Assembly: GCA_003105015.1 (NCBI GenBank)
Contig: PQAF01000005.1
Coordinates: forward strand, 55,108-119,107
DNA: 64,000 nt
Source of the DNA: Rhodocyclales bacterium
Lineage (GTDB): Bacteria; Pseudomonadota; Gammaproteobacteria; Burkholderiales; Rhodocyclaceae
Direction: 5' to 3'
This document shows, piece by piece, positions 57,008 through 64,000 of the stretch (positions are counted from its first letter, which is position 1; every line of letters starts with the position of its first letter). A program made the translations under genes and the position numbers. Below the pieces are notes generated by a model that worked only from the letters and a program-made list of their open reading frames with translations, was not told where the DNA came from and searched no databases.

Positions 57008-57568
57008 TCATTTTAACTTGCGGCGGACGGCAAACAGTTTGCGGAATTTCGCCAGCTTGGGCGCCACGACGACCTGGCAGTAGGGCTGGTGTGGGTTGCT
57101 GCGGAAGTAGTCCTGGTGATAATCCTCGGCCGGATAGAACTTCCCGGCAGGAGCCAGTTCGGTGACCACAGGCGCGCCGAAGGCGTTGTCGGCGGCAAAG
57201 GCGGCCAGCAGAGACTGTGCCTCCGCCTTCTGGTCGGGGGAGTGGTAGAAGATCGACGAACGGTATTGCGTACCGACGTCGTTGCCCTGGCGGTTCAGGG
57301 TGGTCGGGTCGTGGAGGGCGAAGAACACTTCGAGAATCTCGCGATAGCCGATCCTGGCGGGGTCGAAAGTCAGTCTCACCACCTCGGCGTGGCCGGTTTC
57401 ACCCGAGCACACCTGCCGGTAGTCGGGGTCGGCCGTGTGACCGCCGGCATAGCCGGAGACAACGTCGGTAACGCCCTCCAGTTCGTCGAACACCGCTTCC
57501 AGGCACCAGAAGCAGCCGCCGGCGAGGGTGGCGAACTCCTGCCCTGCGGGCGGCGCGTCAGGCAGCAT
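57008..57568 (-). CDS. msrA: Peptide methionine sulfoxide reductase MsrA
   Basis: The 186-residue enzyme has the catalytic [11 protein letters not shown] and [10 protein letters not shown] motifs. It reduces (S)-methionine sulfoxide. The VVRLTFDP segment is normal family sequence yet contains the 24-bp motif core, which argues against insertion. It overlaps fbp by 11 bases. Confidence 0.94.
   Translation of the reverse strand: MLPDAPPAGQEFATLAGGCFWCLEAVFDELEGVTDVVSGYAGGHTADPDYRQVCSGETGHAEVVRLTFDPARIGYREILEVFFALHDPTTLNRQGNDVGTQYRSSIFYHSPDQKAEAQSLLAAFAADNAFGAPVVTELAPAGKFYPAEDYHQDYFRSNPHQPYCQVVVAPKLAKFRKLFAVRRKLK
57366..57389 (-). repeat. 24-bp dispersed motif, copy 12 (in msrA)
   Basis: Minus strand CGCCGA-N8-GACTGACTTT with exact core and one left-block mismatch. 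Encodes AEVVRLTF in the gene's own frame. Confidence 0.75.
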
Positions 57569-58559
57569 GGTAGCCGGTGACCCGCCCGACCTCGTTCTTC
57601 GAACCGAGGATCACGGCGACACGCTGGTGCAGGCCGGTCGGCCGGATGCCGAGGATGCGCTCGCGGCCATTGGTGGCGGCGCCACCCGCCTGCTCGACGA
57701 TGAAGGCCATCGGGTTGGCCTCGTACATCAGCCGCAGCTTGCCGGCCTTGGACGGGTCCTTGGTGTCTCGCGGGTACATGAAGATGCCGCCGCGCGTGAG
57801 GATGCGATGCACGTCGGCCACCATCGAGGCCACCCAGCGCATGTTGAAGTCGCGGCCGCGCGGGCCGCTCTTGCCGGCCAGCAGTTCGTCGATGTAGCGC
57901 TTCACCGGTGGTTCCCAGAAGCGCATGTTGGAGGCATTGATGGCGAACTCGCCGGTGTCCTCGGGGATGCGCATTTCGCCTTGCGTCAGGACGAAGCTGC
58001 CGGTCTCGCGGTCCAGCGTGAAGCAGGCCACGCCGTGGCCCAGCGTCAGCACCAGCAGCGTGGAGGGCCCATACACGGCATAGCCGGCACACACCTGCGC
58101 CGTGCCCGGCTGCAGGAAGGCATTGTCGTCGGGTTCGGTCACCCCCTCCGGGCAGCGCAGGACGGAAAAGATGGTGCCGACGGAGATGTTGACGTCGATG
58201 TTGCTGGAGCCGTCGAGCGGATCGAACAGCAGCAGGTATTCGCCGCGCGGGAAGCGGTGCGGGATCTGGTGCGGATGGTCCATCTCCTCGGAGGCCATGG
58301 CGGCGAGGTGGCCGCCCCACTCGTTGGCCTCGAGCAGGATCTCGTTGGAAATCACGTCGAGCTTCTTCTGCGCCTCGCCCTGGATGTTCTGGCTGCCGGC
58401 GCCGCCGAGCATGCCGGCCAGTTCGCCCTTGCCGATGGCGATCGAGATGGCCTTGCAGGCCCGCGAGACGACTTCGATGAGCAGGCGCAGGTCGGCGTTG
58501 ATCCAGTCCTTCTGGCGTTCCAGCTCGATGAGATACTGCATGAGGGTGATGCGACGCAT
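57558..58559 (-). CDS. fbp: Class 1 fructose-1,6-bisphosphatase
   Basis: The 333-residue enzyme has [21 protein letters not shown] (metal and substrate site) and [31 protein letters not shown]. It is the committed step of gluconeogenesis. The gene overlaps msrA by 11 bases; together they form a leftward unit. Confidence 0.95.
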   Translation of the reverse strand: MRRITLMQYLIELERQKDWINADLRLLIEVVSRACKAISIAIGKGELAGMLGGAGSQNIQGEAQKKLDVISNEILLEANEWGGHLAAMASEEMDHPHQIPHRFPRGEYLLLFDPLDGSSNIDVNISVGTIFSVLRCPEGVTEPDDNAFLQPGTAQVCAGYAVYGPSTLLVLTLGHGVACFTLDRETGSFVLTQGEMRIPEDTGEFAINASNMRFWEPPVKRYIDELLAGKSGPRGRDFNMRWVASMVADVHRILTRGGIFMYPRDTKDPSKAGKLRLMYEANPMAFIVEQAGGAATNGRERILGIRPTGLHQRVAVILGSKNEVGRVTGYHAA

Positions 58560-58644
58560 CGACGTTACTCCCGTTACGGATTGCTTGAAGATGCAATTAT
58601 CCGGGTTTCGGAGGGCATCCGCATCCCTGCGTTAAAATCGCTTC

Positions 58645-59901
58645 ATGCACGTCATCGTCCTCGGCGCCGGCCTGGCCGGCGTCACCAGTGCCTGGTATCT
58701 GCGGCAGGCCGGCCATGCCGTAACGGTCATCGACAGGCAGCCTGGCGCGGGGCTGGAGACCAGCTATGCCAACGGCGGCCAGATTTCGGTCAGTCATCCC
58801 GAACCCTGGGCCAATCCTGGCGCACCCGCGCAGATCCTGCGCTGGCTGGGCCGCGAGGACGCACCGCTGCTGTTCCGCCCCCGTCTGGACTGGGGGCAGT
58901 GGTCGTGGGGCTTTCGCTTCCTGCTGGAGTGTCTGCCCGGCCGCACGGTGAGGAACACCGTCGCCATCGCCCGGCTCGCCCTGCATAGCCGCGATTGCCT
59001 GCGCATGCTCCAGTCAGACACCGGCATCGAATACGATCGTCTGCGCACAGGCATCCTGCATCTCTTTTTCAGCCCGCGTGAGTTCTCCCAGGCCGACCGG
59101 CGCGCAGCATTGCTGCACGATTTCGGCATGCGTGCCGAAGTGCTCGACGCGCGTGCCTGCCAGGCCGTCGAGCCCGCACTGGCGCACTGCCGGGACACAG
59201 TGCAAGGCGGGCTGTATGCCCCCGACGACGAAACGGGCGACGCCCTGGCCTTCACGCAGAAGCTTGCCGCACTGTGCCGGCAGGCCGGTGTGGCGTTCCG
59301 CTACGGTGTAAGTGTCACCGCACTCATCCCCGGGAAGAACGGTGTGGCCTCTGCTGCAATCGAGGACGAGAATGGATCGGTCGGACAGGTCGGCGGCGAC
59401 GCCTTTCTGCTCGCCCTGGGCAGTCATAGCGCCGCGCTGGCACGTCCGCTGGGCGACCTCCTGCCGATCTATCCCGTCAAGGGCTATTCAGTCACGCTGC
59501 CGCTGGCCCCGAATGCGGAAGCGCCATCCGTCAGCATCACGGACGAGTCGCGCCGCATCGTCTGTTCGCGCCTCGGCAACCGGTTGCGGGTGGCCGGCAC
59601 GGCAGAACTGACGGGGTTCGACGTCAGCGTCAATCCCGCCCGCTGCGAAGCCATTCTGCGTCGGACGCGGCAGCTGTTTCCGACCATCGAGCCGGCCGGC
59701 GAAGTGGAGTACTGGGCCGGGCTGCGTCCCGCCACGCCAGGCAATGTGCCAATCATCGGGCGGAGCAGGTTGCACAATCTTTTCTTCAATACCGGCCATG
59801 GCACACTGGGCTGGACGCTGGCCTGCGGCTCGGGTCGGGTAATTGCCGATATCATCGGTGGCAAGCCGCCCGGGGTCGAATTCCCGTTTCGCAATCTATA
59901 A
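58645..59901 (+). CDS. dadA: D-amino acid dehydrogenase
   Basis: The 418-residue FAD protein begins MHVIVLGAGLAGVTSAWYLRQAGHAVTVID (GxGxxG) and has YANGGQISVSHPEPWANP and the C-terminal NVPIIGRSRLHNLFFNTGHGTLGWTLACGSG. It oxidises D-amino acids to keto acids and feeds electrons to quinone. No alanine racemase lies next to it. Confidence 0.9.
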   Translation: MHVIVLGAGLAGVTSAWYLRQAGHAVTVIDRQPGAGLETSYANGGQISVSHPEPWANPGAPAQILRWLGREDAPLLFRPRLDWGQWSWGFRFLLECLPGRTVRNTVAIARLALHSRDCLRMLQSDTGIEYDRLRTGILHLFFSPREFSQADRRAALLHDFGMRAEVLDARACQAVEPALAHCRDTVQGGLYAPDDETGDALAFTQKLAALCRQAGVAFRYGVSVTALIPGKNGVASAAIEDENGSVGQVGGDAFLLALGSHSAALARPLGDLLPIYPVKGYSVTLPLAPNAEAPSVSITDESRRIVCSRLGNRLRVAGTAELTGFDVSVNPARCEAILRRTRQLFPTIEPAGEVEYWAGLRPATPGNVPIIGRSRLHNLFFNTGHGTLGWTLACGSGRVIADIIGGKPPGVEFPFRNL

Positions 59902-59908
59902 TGAGTCC

Positions 59909-60307
59909 ATGAAGCGAGAACTGTCCCTGATTGCCGCTTTGCTCGCCTTTGCCTCCGCGGCCGAAGGACAGGTTACCTATTGCAAGGACATCGGCGACGG
60001 CAAGACCTACTGCAGCGGCGGCACCGTCATCCATCGCCACGGCAATACCACGATCATCCCCAACGCAATGCCGGCGCAACCGCAATCCGCGGCCACACTG
60101 CCCAATCCGCTCATGCAGAACAACACACTGCCAACCATGAACGCGCCTTATTCGCCGGCAGGCACGCAAGGCACCCTGCCGGCGCTGCCGGCGCCGTCAA
60201 TCCAGCCCGCCACGCCACCGGCGACACAGGCTGCGCCCGTGATCATCGTGCCGCCCGCCGGCGGCCGCATCTGTCACCAGTTCGGCACCACTCTCGTCTG
60301 CAACTGA
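59909..60307 (+). CDS. Hypothetical secreted Pro-rich protein
   Basis: The 132-residue protein has a signal peptide (MKRELSLIAALLAFASAAEG), a short region with CKDIGDGKTYCSGGTVIH, a Pro/Ala-rich low-complexity middle and a C-terminal GGRICHQFGTTLVCN, with four cysteines in two pairs. Family not recognised. Its stop overlaps the MFS start (TGATG). Confidence 0.75.
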   Translation: MKRELSLIAALLAFASAAEGQVTYCKDIGDGKTYCSGGTVIHRHGNTTIIPNAMPAQPQSAATLPNPLMQNNTLPTMNAPYSPAGTQGTLPALPAPSIQPATPPATQAAPVIIVPPAGGRICHQFGTTLVCN

Positions 60308-61497
60308 TGTCAGGCGCTCCGCGGGCTGGAACCGCATGGCCCGCCGTCCTTGCCGCCACGCTGTGCGGTGTGGCCGTTGCCATGAACATCGGCAAGCTGC
60401 CGATCGTGCTGCCGCAACTGCGAACGGAGTTCGGTCTGTCCCTGACCGCGGCCGGCTGGCTGGCGGCAGCATTCAGCGCACTTGCCGTAGTGACGGGGGT
60501 GTTTGTCGGCATCGTCGCCGATCGCGTCGGCGCAATGCGCTTCTGCCTGTTCGGGCTGTTCGCCAGCATCGGCGGCGGCCTGCTCGGGCTGGCCTATCCG
60601 TCGGAACTCCTGCTGCTGGTCTCCCGCCTTATCGAGGGTGTGGGATTCCTGGCGGTGGCGGTTTCCGCGCCGGCATTGGTCTCCGCCGTCAGCGCGCCAG
60701 GACAGATCCGGCTCACGCTCGGCATCTGGAGTTGTTTCATGCCGGCAGGGGCCAGCCTGTGCGTCCTGCTGGCGCCGCTGCTGGTCGGACAGAACAGCTG
60801 GCGTCCGCTGTGGTGGCTGGTGCTGGCCATCCTGGCGGCATCGCTCGGTGCCGTGATGGCGCAGCGGCGGCACTACGCCGGCATCGCCAGGCGGCGCCAC
60901 GAGGGCATGGCCGACATCCGCGGCGCGCTGCAGCAGCCGGCCCCGTGGCTCCTCATGCTGGCCTTCGCCGCCTATGCCCTGCAGTTCTTCGCCGTCGTCA
61001 TCTGGCTGCCGACTTTCCTGCAGGAGCAGCGCACCTACTCCACGGGCGCGATCTCGCTGCTCACGGCCTTGGTGATTGCCGTCAACGTACCGGGCAACCT
61101 GGCAGGCGGAGCGCTCCTGCATCGCCATATCGATCGCGGTCGCCTGATCGCAGGCGCGTCCCTGGTGATGGGGCTGGCCGGCTTCGGCATATTCTCGGAA
61201 GCCTTGCCGGACCCGCTGCGCTATCTCTGCTGCCTCATCCTGACCGGCATCGGCGGCATGATCCCGGTGGCAGTGCTGTCCTCCTCCGTGGTGCTCGCCG
61301 CCAGGCCGCAGCAGATCGGCACCCTGCAGGGTCTATACCTGCAGGGATCGAACCTCGGCCAGTTCGCAGGCATCCCCCTGATTGCCGCCATCGTCGCCGC
61401 GAACGGAGGCCGCTGGCAATCGGCGCTGCTCGTCACGGCCTCGGCTTCCGTCGCCGGCATCGTGCTGGGGCTGCTGGTCTCCCGTTCCGGCAAGTAG
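60307..61497 (+). CDS. MFS transporter, second paralogue
   Basis: The 396-residue protein is closely similar along its whole length to the MFS protein at 36449 (for example CGVAVAMNIGKLPI, IVADRVGAMRFCLFGLFASIGGG and EALPDPLRYLCC against matching segments there). The two probably arose by duplication. Substrate unknown. It overlaps the preceding secreted protein gene by one base. Confidence 0.88.
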   Translation: MSGAPRAGTAWPAVLAATLCGVAVAMNIGKLPIVLPQLRTEFGLSLTAAGWLAAAFSALAVVTGVFVGIVADRVGAMRFCLFGLFASIGGGLLGLAYPSELLLLVSRLIEGVGFLAVAVSAPALVSAVSAPGQIRLTLGIWSCFMPAGASLCVLLAPLLVGQNSWRPLWWLVLAILAASLGAVMAQRRHYAGIARRRHEGMADIRGALQQPAPWLLMLAFAAYALQFFAVVIWLPTFLQEQRTYSTGAISLLTALVIAVNVPGNLAGGALLHRHIDRGRLIAGASLVMGLAGFGIFSEALPDPLRYLCCLILTGIGGMIPVAVLSSSVVLAARPQQIGTLQGLYLQGSNLGQFAGIPLIAAIVAANGGRWQSALLVTASASVAGIVLGLLVSRSGK

Positions 61498-61509
61498 CGC
61501 CGGCGCGTG

Positions 61510-61533
61510 CGCCGTACTGCCGGGACTGACTTA
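61510..61533 (+). repeat. 24-bp dispersed motif, copy 13 (between MFS and polymerase genes)
   Basis: CGCCGT-N8-GACTGACTTA, exact left block and one mismatch at the end of the core. It is non-coding, 12 bases after the MFS stop and 13 bases before the polymerase start. Confidence 0.8.
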
Positions 61534-61546
61534 TACTTTTTGCGCC

Positions 61547-62770
61547 ATGCCGCTTCGCGCGCTCTACGTCGATTTCAATTCCTATTTCGCCTCCGCCGAG
61601 CAGCAGTTCGATCCGCAACTGCGCGGCCGCCCGGTCGGCGTACTGCCCGTGCTCGCCGACACCACCTGCTGCATCGCCGCCAGCCACGAGGCGAAGCGCC
61701 GCGGGGTGAAGACGGGCACGCTCGTCAGCGACGCCCGTAAGCTGTGCCCGGACATCCGCTTCGTCGAGGCCAGGCCGGCGATCTACGTTGACCTGCACCA
61801 CCGGCTGGTTGAGGCGATCGAGTCGTGCCTGCATGTGGACCGCGTCATGTCGATCGACGAGGTGTCCTGCCGTCTCACCGGCAGTGACTGCCAGCGCAGC
61901 CGCGCCTTGGCCCTGGCGGACCGGATCAAGCGCGCCATTGCGGAGCGGGTCGGCACGGAACTGCGCAGCTCCATCGGCATCGCGCCGAACATCTTCCTCG
62001 CCAAGGTGGCTTCCGACATGCAGAAGCCGGATGGGTGCGTCGTCATCGAGGATGCGGACCTGCCCGATTGCCTCTATGGTCTGGCGCTGCGCGACCTGTG
62101 CGGCATCGGCAAGGCCATGGAACAGCGCCTGAATCGCGCCGGCATCCGGACGGTGCGGGACCTGTGCAGCACTACGAAGGAGGGTTTGCGCCACGCCTGG
62201 GGCAGCATCGAGGGGGAGCGGTTCCACGCGCGGCTGCGCGGCGAAGAGGTGCCCGATCTGCCTTCGCAGCGCGGCAGCGTCGGCCATTCCCATGTTCTGC
62301 CCCCCGAGCTGCGCACACCTCAGGCGGCCTTTTCGATTCTGCACCGCCTGCTGCAGAAGGCCGCGATGCGTCTGCGCAGCTATGGGTGCAGCGCCGGCGC
62401 GATGCAGGTGAAAGTCACTTTTCGCGGCAAGAGCAGTTGGGGTCGGCAGGCACAGTTCGAGCCGACCAGCGATACCTTGCGTCTGCTGGACGTCCTGGAG
62501 GGCTTGTGGCGGGAATTTCCGGACAAGGGGCTCGCGCCGCTGGCGGTGGCCGTCACGCTGTCGAGGCTCGACGCACAGGGGCACCATCCCCGTTCTCTCT
62601 TCGACGAAGGCCATTCGCACGACAAGCTGAACGCCATCATCGATTCGCTCAACCTGCGCTATGGCAAGAACACCCTTTACTTCGGCGGGGCCCACGCCGC
62701 CCTTCATGCGGCGCCCATGCGCATCGCCTTCGGCCACATACCCGACCTCGAGGTCGAGGGAGACGACTAG
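61547..62770 (+). CDS. Y-family DNA polymerase
   Basis: The 407-residue protein begins MPLRALYVDFNSYFASAEQQFDPQLRGRPVGV, with the catalytic DFNSYFAS and SIDEVSCRL motifs, the LCGIGKAMEQRL helix-hairpin-helix and a little-finger domain. It is a translesion polymerase of the DinB/UmuC superfamily; it is longer than Pol IV and lacks a UmuD neighbour. A LexA box was not found upstream. Confidence 0.9.
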   Translation: MPLRALYVDFNSYFASAEQQFDPQLRGRPVGVLPVLADTTCCIAASHEAKRRGVKTGTLVSDARKLCPDIRFVEARPAIYVDLHHRLVEAIESCLHVDRVMSIDEVSCRLTGSDCQRSRALALADRIKRAIAERVGTELRSSIGIAPNIFLAKVASDMQKPDGCVVIEDADLPDCLYGLALRDLCGIGKAMEQRLNRAGIRTVRDLCSTTKEGLRHAWGSIEGERFHARLRGEEVPDLPSQRGSVGHSHVLPPELRTPQAAFSILHRLLQKAAMRLRSYGCSAGAMQVKVTFRGKSSWGRQAQFEPTSDTLRLLDVLEGLWREFPDKGLAPLAVAVTLSRLDAQGHHPRSLFDEGHSHDKLNAIIDSLNLRYGKNTLYFGGAHAALHAAPMRIAFGHIPDLEVEGDD

Positions 62771-63891
62771 AAAGTGATGACCTGACGCACTTCCTTGGCG
62801 TCCGACAATGCATCGAAGGCCTCGTTGATCTGTTCCAGCCTCAAGGTCCGCGTGACCAGCTTATCCACAGGCATGCGCCCCTGGCGATAGAGCTGGATGA
62901 ATGCCGGAATGTCCCGTCCCGGCACGCAGGTGCCGATATAGCTGCCCTTGATGGTGCGCGCCTCGGCGACGATGCGGGCCAGCGGGAAACTGAATTTCTG
63001 CGATGGATGGGTCAGGCTCGTCGTCACCGTGCAGCCGCCGCGCCGCGTGGACTCGAAGGCATGGCCGAACCCATCCAGCGACGAACTGGTGTCGATGGCG
63101 TGGTCGACGCCTCCCGGGGCCAGTTCGCGCACGGATTCGACTGCATCTGCACTTCCCGCATTGACGCAATCGCTCGCGCCGATGGAGCGGGCAAGCGCCA
63201 GCTTGGCCTCGCTGGGGTCGACGGCAATGATGCGGCCGGCTCCTGCGGTCACGGCGCCGAGAACGGCAGCGAGACCGACGCCGCCCAGCCCGAACACCGC
63301 CACGGTCTGCCCGGGTCGGATTCCAGCGGAGTACAGTGCCGTACCTGCGCCGCACATCACGGCACAGCCGAACAGGCTGGCTTCCACGAAAGGCAGGTCC
63401 GCCGGGATTTTCACCAGGGATTTCTCGGATACCAATGCGCATTCGGCGAACGCGGACAAGCCCATGTGGTGATGCACGGCCTGCCCGTCCAGCCGCAGAC
63501 GCGGCCCGCCGGTGAGGAGGCGCCCTTCGCGGTTCGCCTGGGTGCCGCGAGCGCACAGTGATGGCTGTCCCTCGATGCAATGCTCGCATTCGCCGCACTG
63601 GGTCAGGAAGATCAGCGCGACGTGATCGCCCGGCTTGACTGAGTTCACGCCGGGTCCTATCTCCTCAACCACACCGGACGCCTCGTGTCCCGGCACGATG
63701 GGCATGGGCCAGGCGCGGTCGCCATTCACCACGGAAAGATCGGAATGGCACAGGCTTGCCGCCTTGATGGCGACGATGACCTCCCCTGCCGCGGGCGGCG
63801 GCACTTCGACGGTTTCGATGGAAAGCGGGCGGCTCGTCGCGTACGGGCGCGGCAAGCCCGATTGCCTGAGCACGGCGGCCTTGAATTTCAT
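62767..63891 (-). CDS. Zinc-dependent alcohol dehydrogenase
   Basis: The 374-residue MDR enzyme has catalytic Cys in KAASLCHSDLS, GHEASGVVEEIGPGV, a structural zinc loop (CGECEHCIEGQPSLC) and a Rossmann motif VFGLGGVGLAAVLGA. Similar to class III-type and aryl-alcohol dehydrogenases. It converges on the polymerase gene with a 4-base overlap. Confidence 0.92.
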   Translation of the reverse strand: MKFKAAVLRQSGLPRPYATSRPLSIETVEVPPPAAGEVIVAIKAASLCHSDLSVVNGDRAWPMPIVPGHEASGVVEEIGPGVNSVKPGDHVALIFLTQCGECEHCIEGQPSLCARGTQANREGRLLTGGPRLRLDGQAVHHHMGLSAFAECALVSEKSLVKIPADLPFVEASLFGCAVMCGAGTALYSAGIRPGQTVAVFGLGGVGLAAVLGAVTAGAGRIIAVDPSEAKLALARSIGASDCVNAGSADAVESVRELAPGGVDHAIDTSSSLDGFGHAFESTRRGGCTVTTSLTHPSQKFSFPLARIVAEARTIKGSYIGTCVPGRDIPAFIQLYRQGRMPVDKLVTRTLRLEQINEAFDALSDAKEVRQVITF

Positions 63892-63943
63892 GCGGAATCC
63901 TCATTCGAGCGAATGCGGAAAGCCTACCACGGCGCGCAAAGCA

Positions 63944-63976
63944 AAAGGCCCTGGAGATCATCTCTCCAGGGCCTTT
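63944..63976 (-). terminator. Strong hairpin terminator near the right edge
   Basis: AAAGGCCCTGGAGA (63944-63957), loop TCATC, TCTCCAGGGCCTTT (63963-63976): a perfect 14-bp stem with A/T ends. On the minus strand it is followed by TTGCTTTG, so it probably ends a gene beyond the window that precedes the alcohol dehydrogenase; it may also work on the other strand. Confidence 0.75.
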
Positions 63977-64000
63977 CTCTGTAATTAGTCTGACGATGAC

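Noticed and set aside
58786..58800. GTCAGTC in dadA as a motif copy
   Set aside because: Lacks the AAA end and the ACGGCG block at the fixed distance.

Overview
The window is about 64 kb of high-G+C DNA (roughly two thirds G+C by eye), almost fully coding and made largely of short, tightly packed operons with many 4-bp ATGA overlaps. The gene content points to a betaproteobacterium, most likely of the Rhodocyclales/Nitrosomonadales type: a polyhydroxyalkanoate phasin with a strong promoter and PhaR-like sites, a double-length UvrA, pyruvate phosphate dikinase, a DUF692/DUF2063 metal-buffer cluster with its own ECF sigma factor, and intragenic palindromic repeats of the PPAPPFAKGG kind. No rRNA, tRNA, CRISPR array, transposase or phage module was seen, and no gene-free stretch exceeds about 260 bases.

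Layout. 1-7135: partial EamA exporter, phasin, then a leftward operon of crcB, hrpA, an EI24/CysZ-like membrane protein and a CinA/MoaB-like protein. 7258-13237: a rightward cluster with a Cys/Lys-rich secreted precursor peptide, its DUF692 modifying enzyme, a DUF2063 partner, a DoxX membrane protein, an ECF sigma factor and its anti-sigma, followed by a cytochrome P460-like protein, a DUF1223 thioredoxin-fold protein, a peroxiredoxin-like protein and DsbB. I read this as a periplasmic copper/redox stress module. 13250-25060: glnS, cfa, trhA, envelope lipoproteins, ppdK, a glutathione S-transferase, a Sel1-repeat protein and a ferritin-like protein. 25050-36414: Mut7-C, double uvrA carrying three in-frame repeat insertions, aldo/keto reductase, M23 peptidase, two TPM proteins and an orphan NosD-like protein. 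36449-41107: an MFS transporter, two secreted proteins and a small accessory patch (hicBA, an XRE regulator and a distinctly lower-G+C orphan gene). 41208-51557: transglutaminase-like protein, alkene reductase, dienoyl-CoA isomerase, amidohydrolase, a class III cyclase coupled to a cyclic-2,3-diphosphoglycerate-synthetase-like GTPase and a permease, an HTH-2Fe-2S-flavin reductase fusion, and a run of uncharacterised proteins. 51671-63891: SWIB/H1-like nucleoid protein, beta-lactamase-fold hydrolase, PhoD, Pit with its DUF47 partner, FKBP, msrA, fbp, D-amino-acid dehydrogenase, a second MFS paralogue, a Y-family polymerase and a zinc alcohol dehydrogenase.

The most unusual observation is a dispersed, non-palindromic 24-bp motif, CGCCGT-N8-GACTGACTTT, found 13 times in both orientations, in genes and between genes, always with the same spacing. 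Seven copies have the 10-base core GACTGACTTT exactly, where a random sequence of this composition would give well under one. It is read in different frames and uses otherwise uncommon ACT and TTT codons, so it appears to be conserved as DNA. An uptake-sequence-like or chromosome-organising signal is my leading explanation. All functional statements rest on reading the sequence and on recalled family knowledge; no database search was run.
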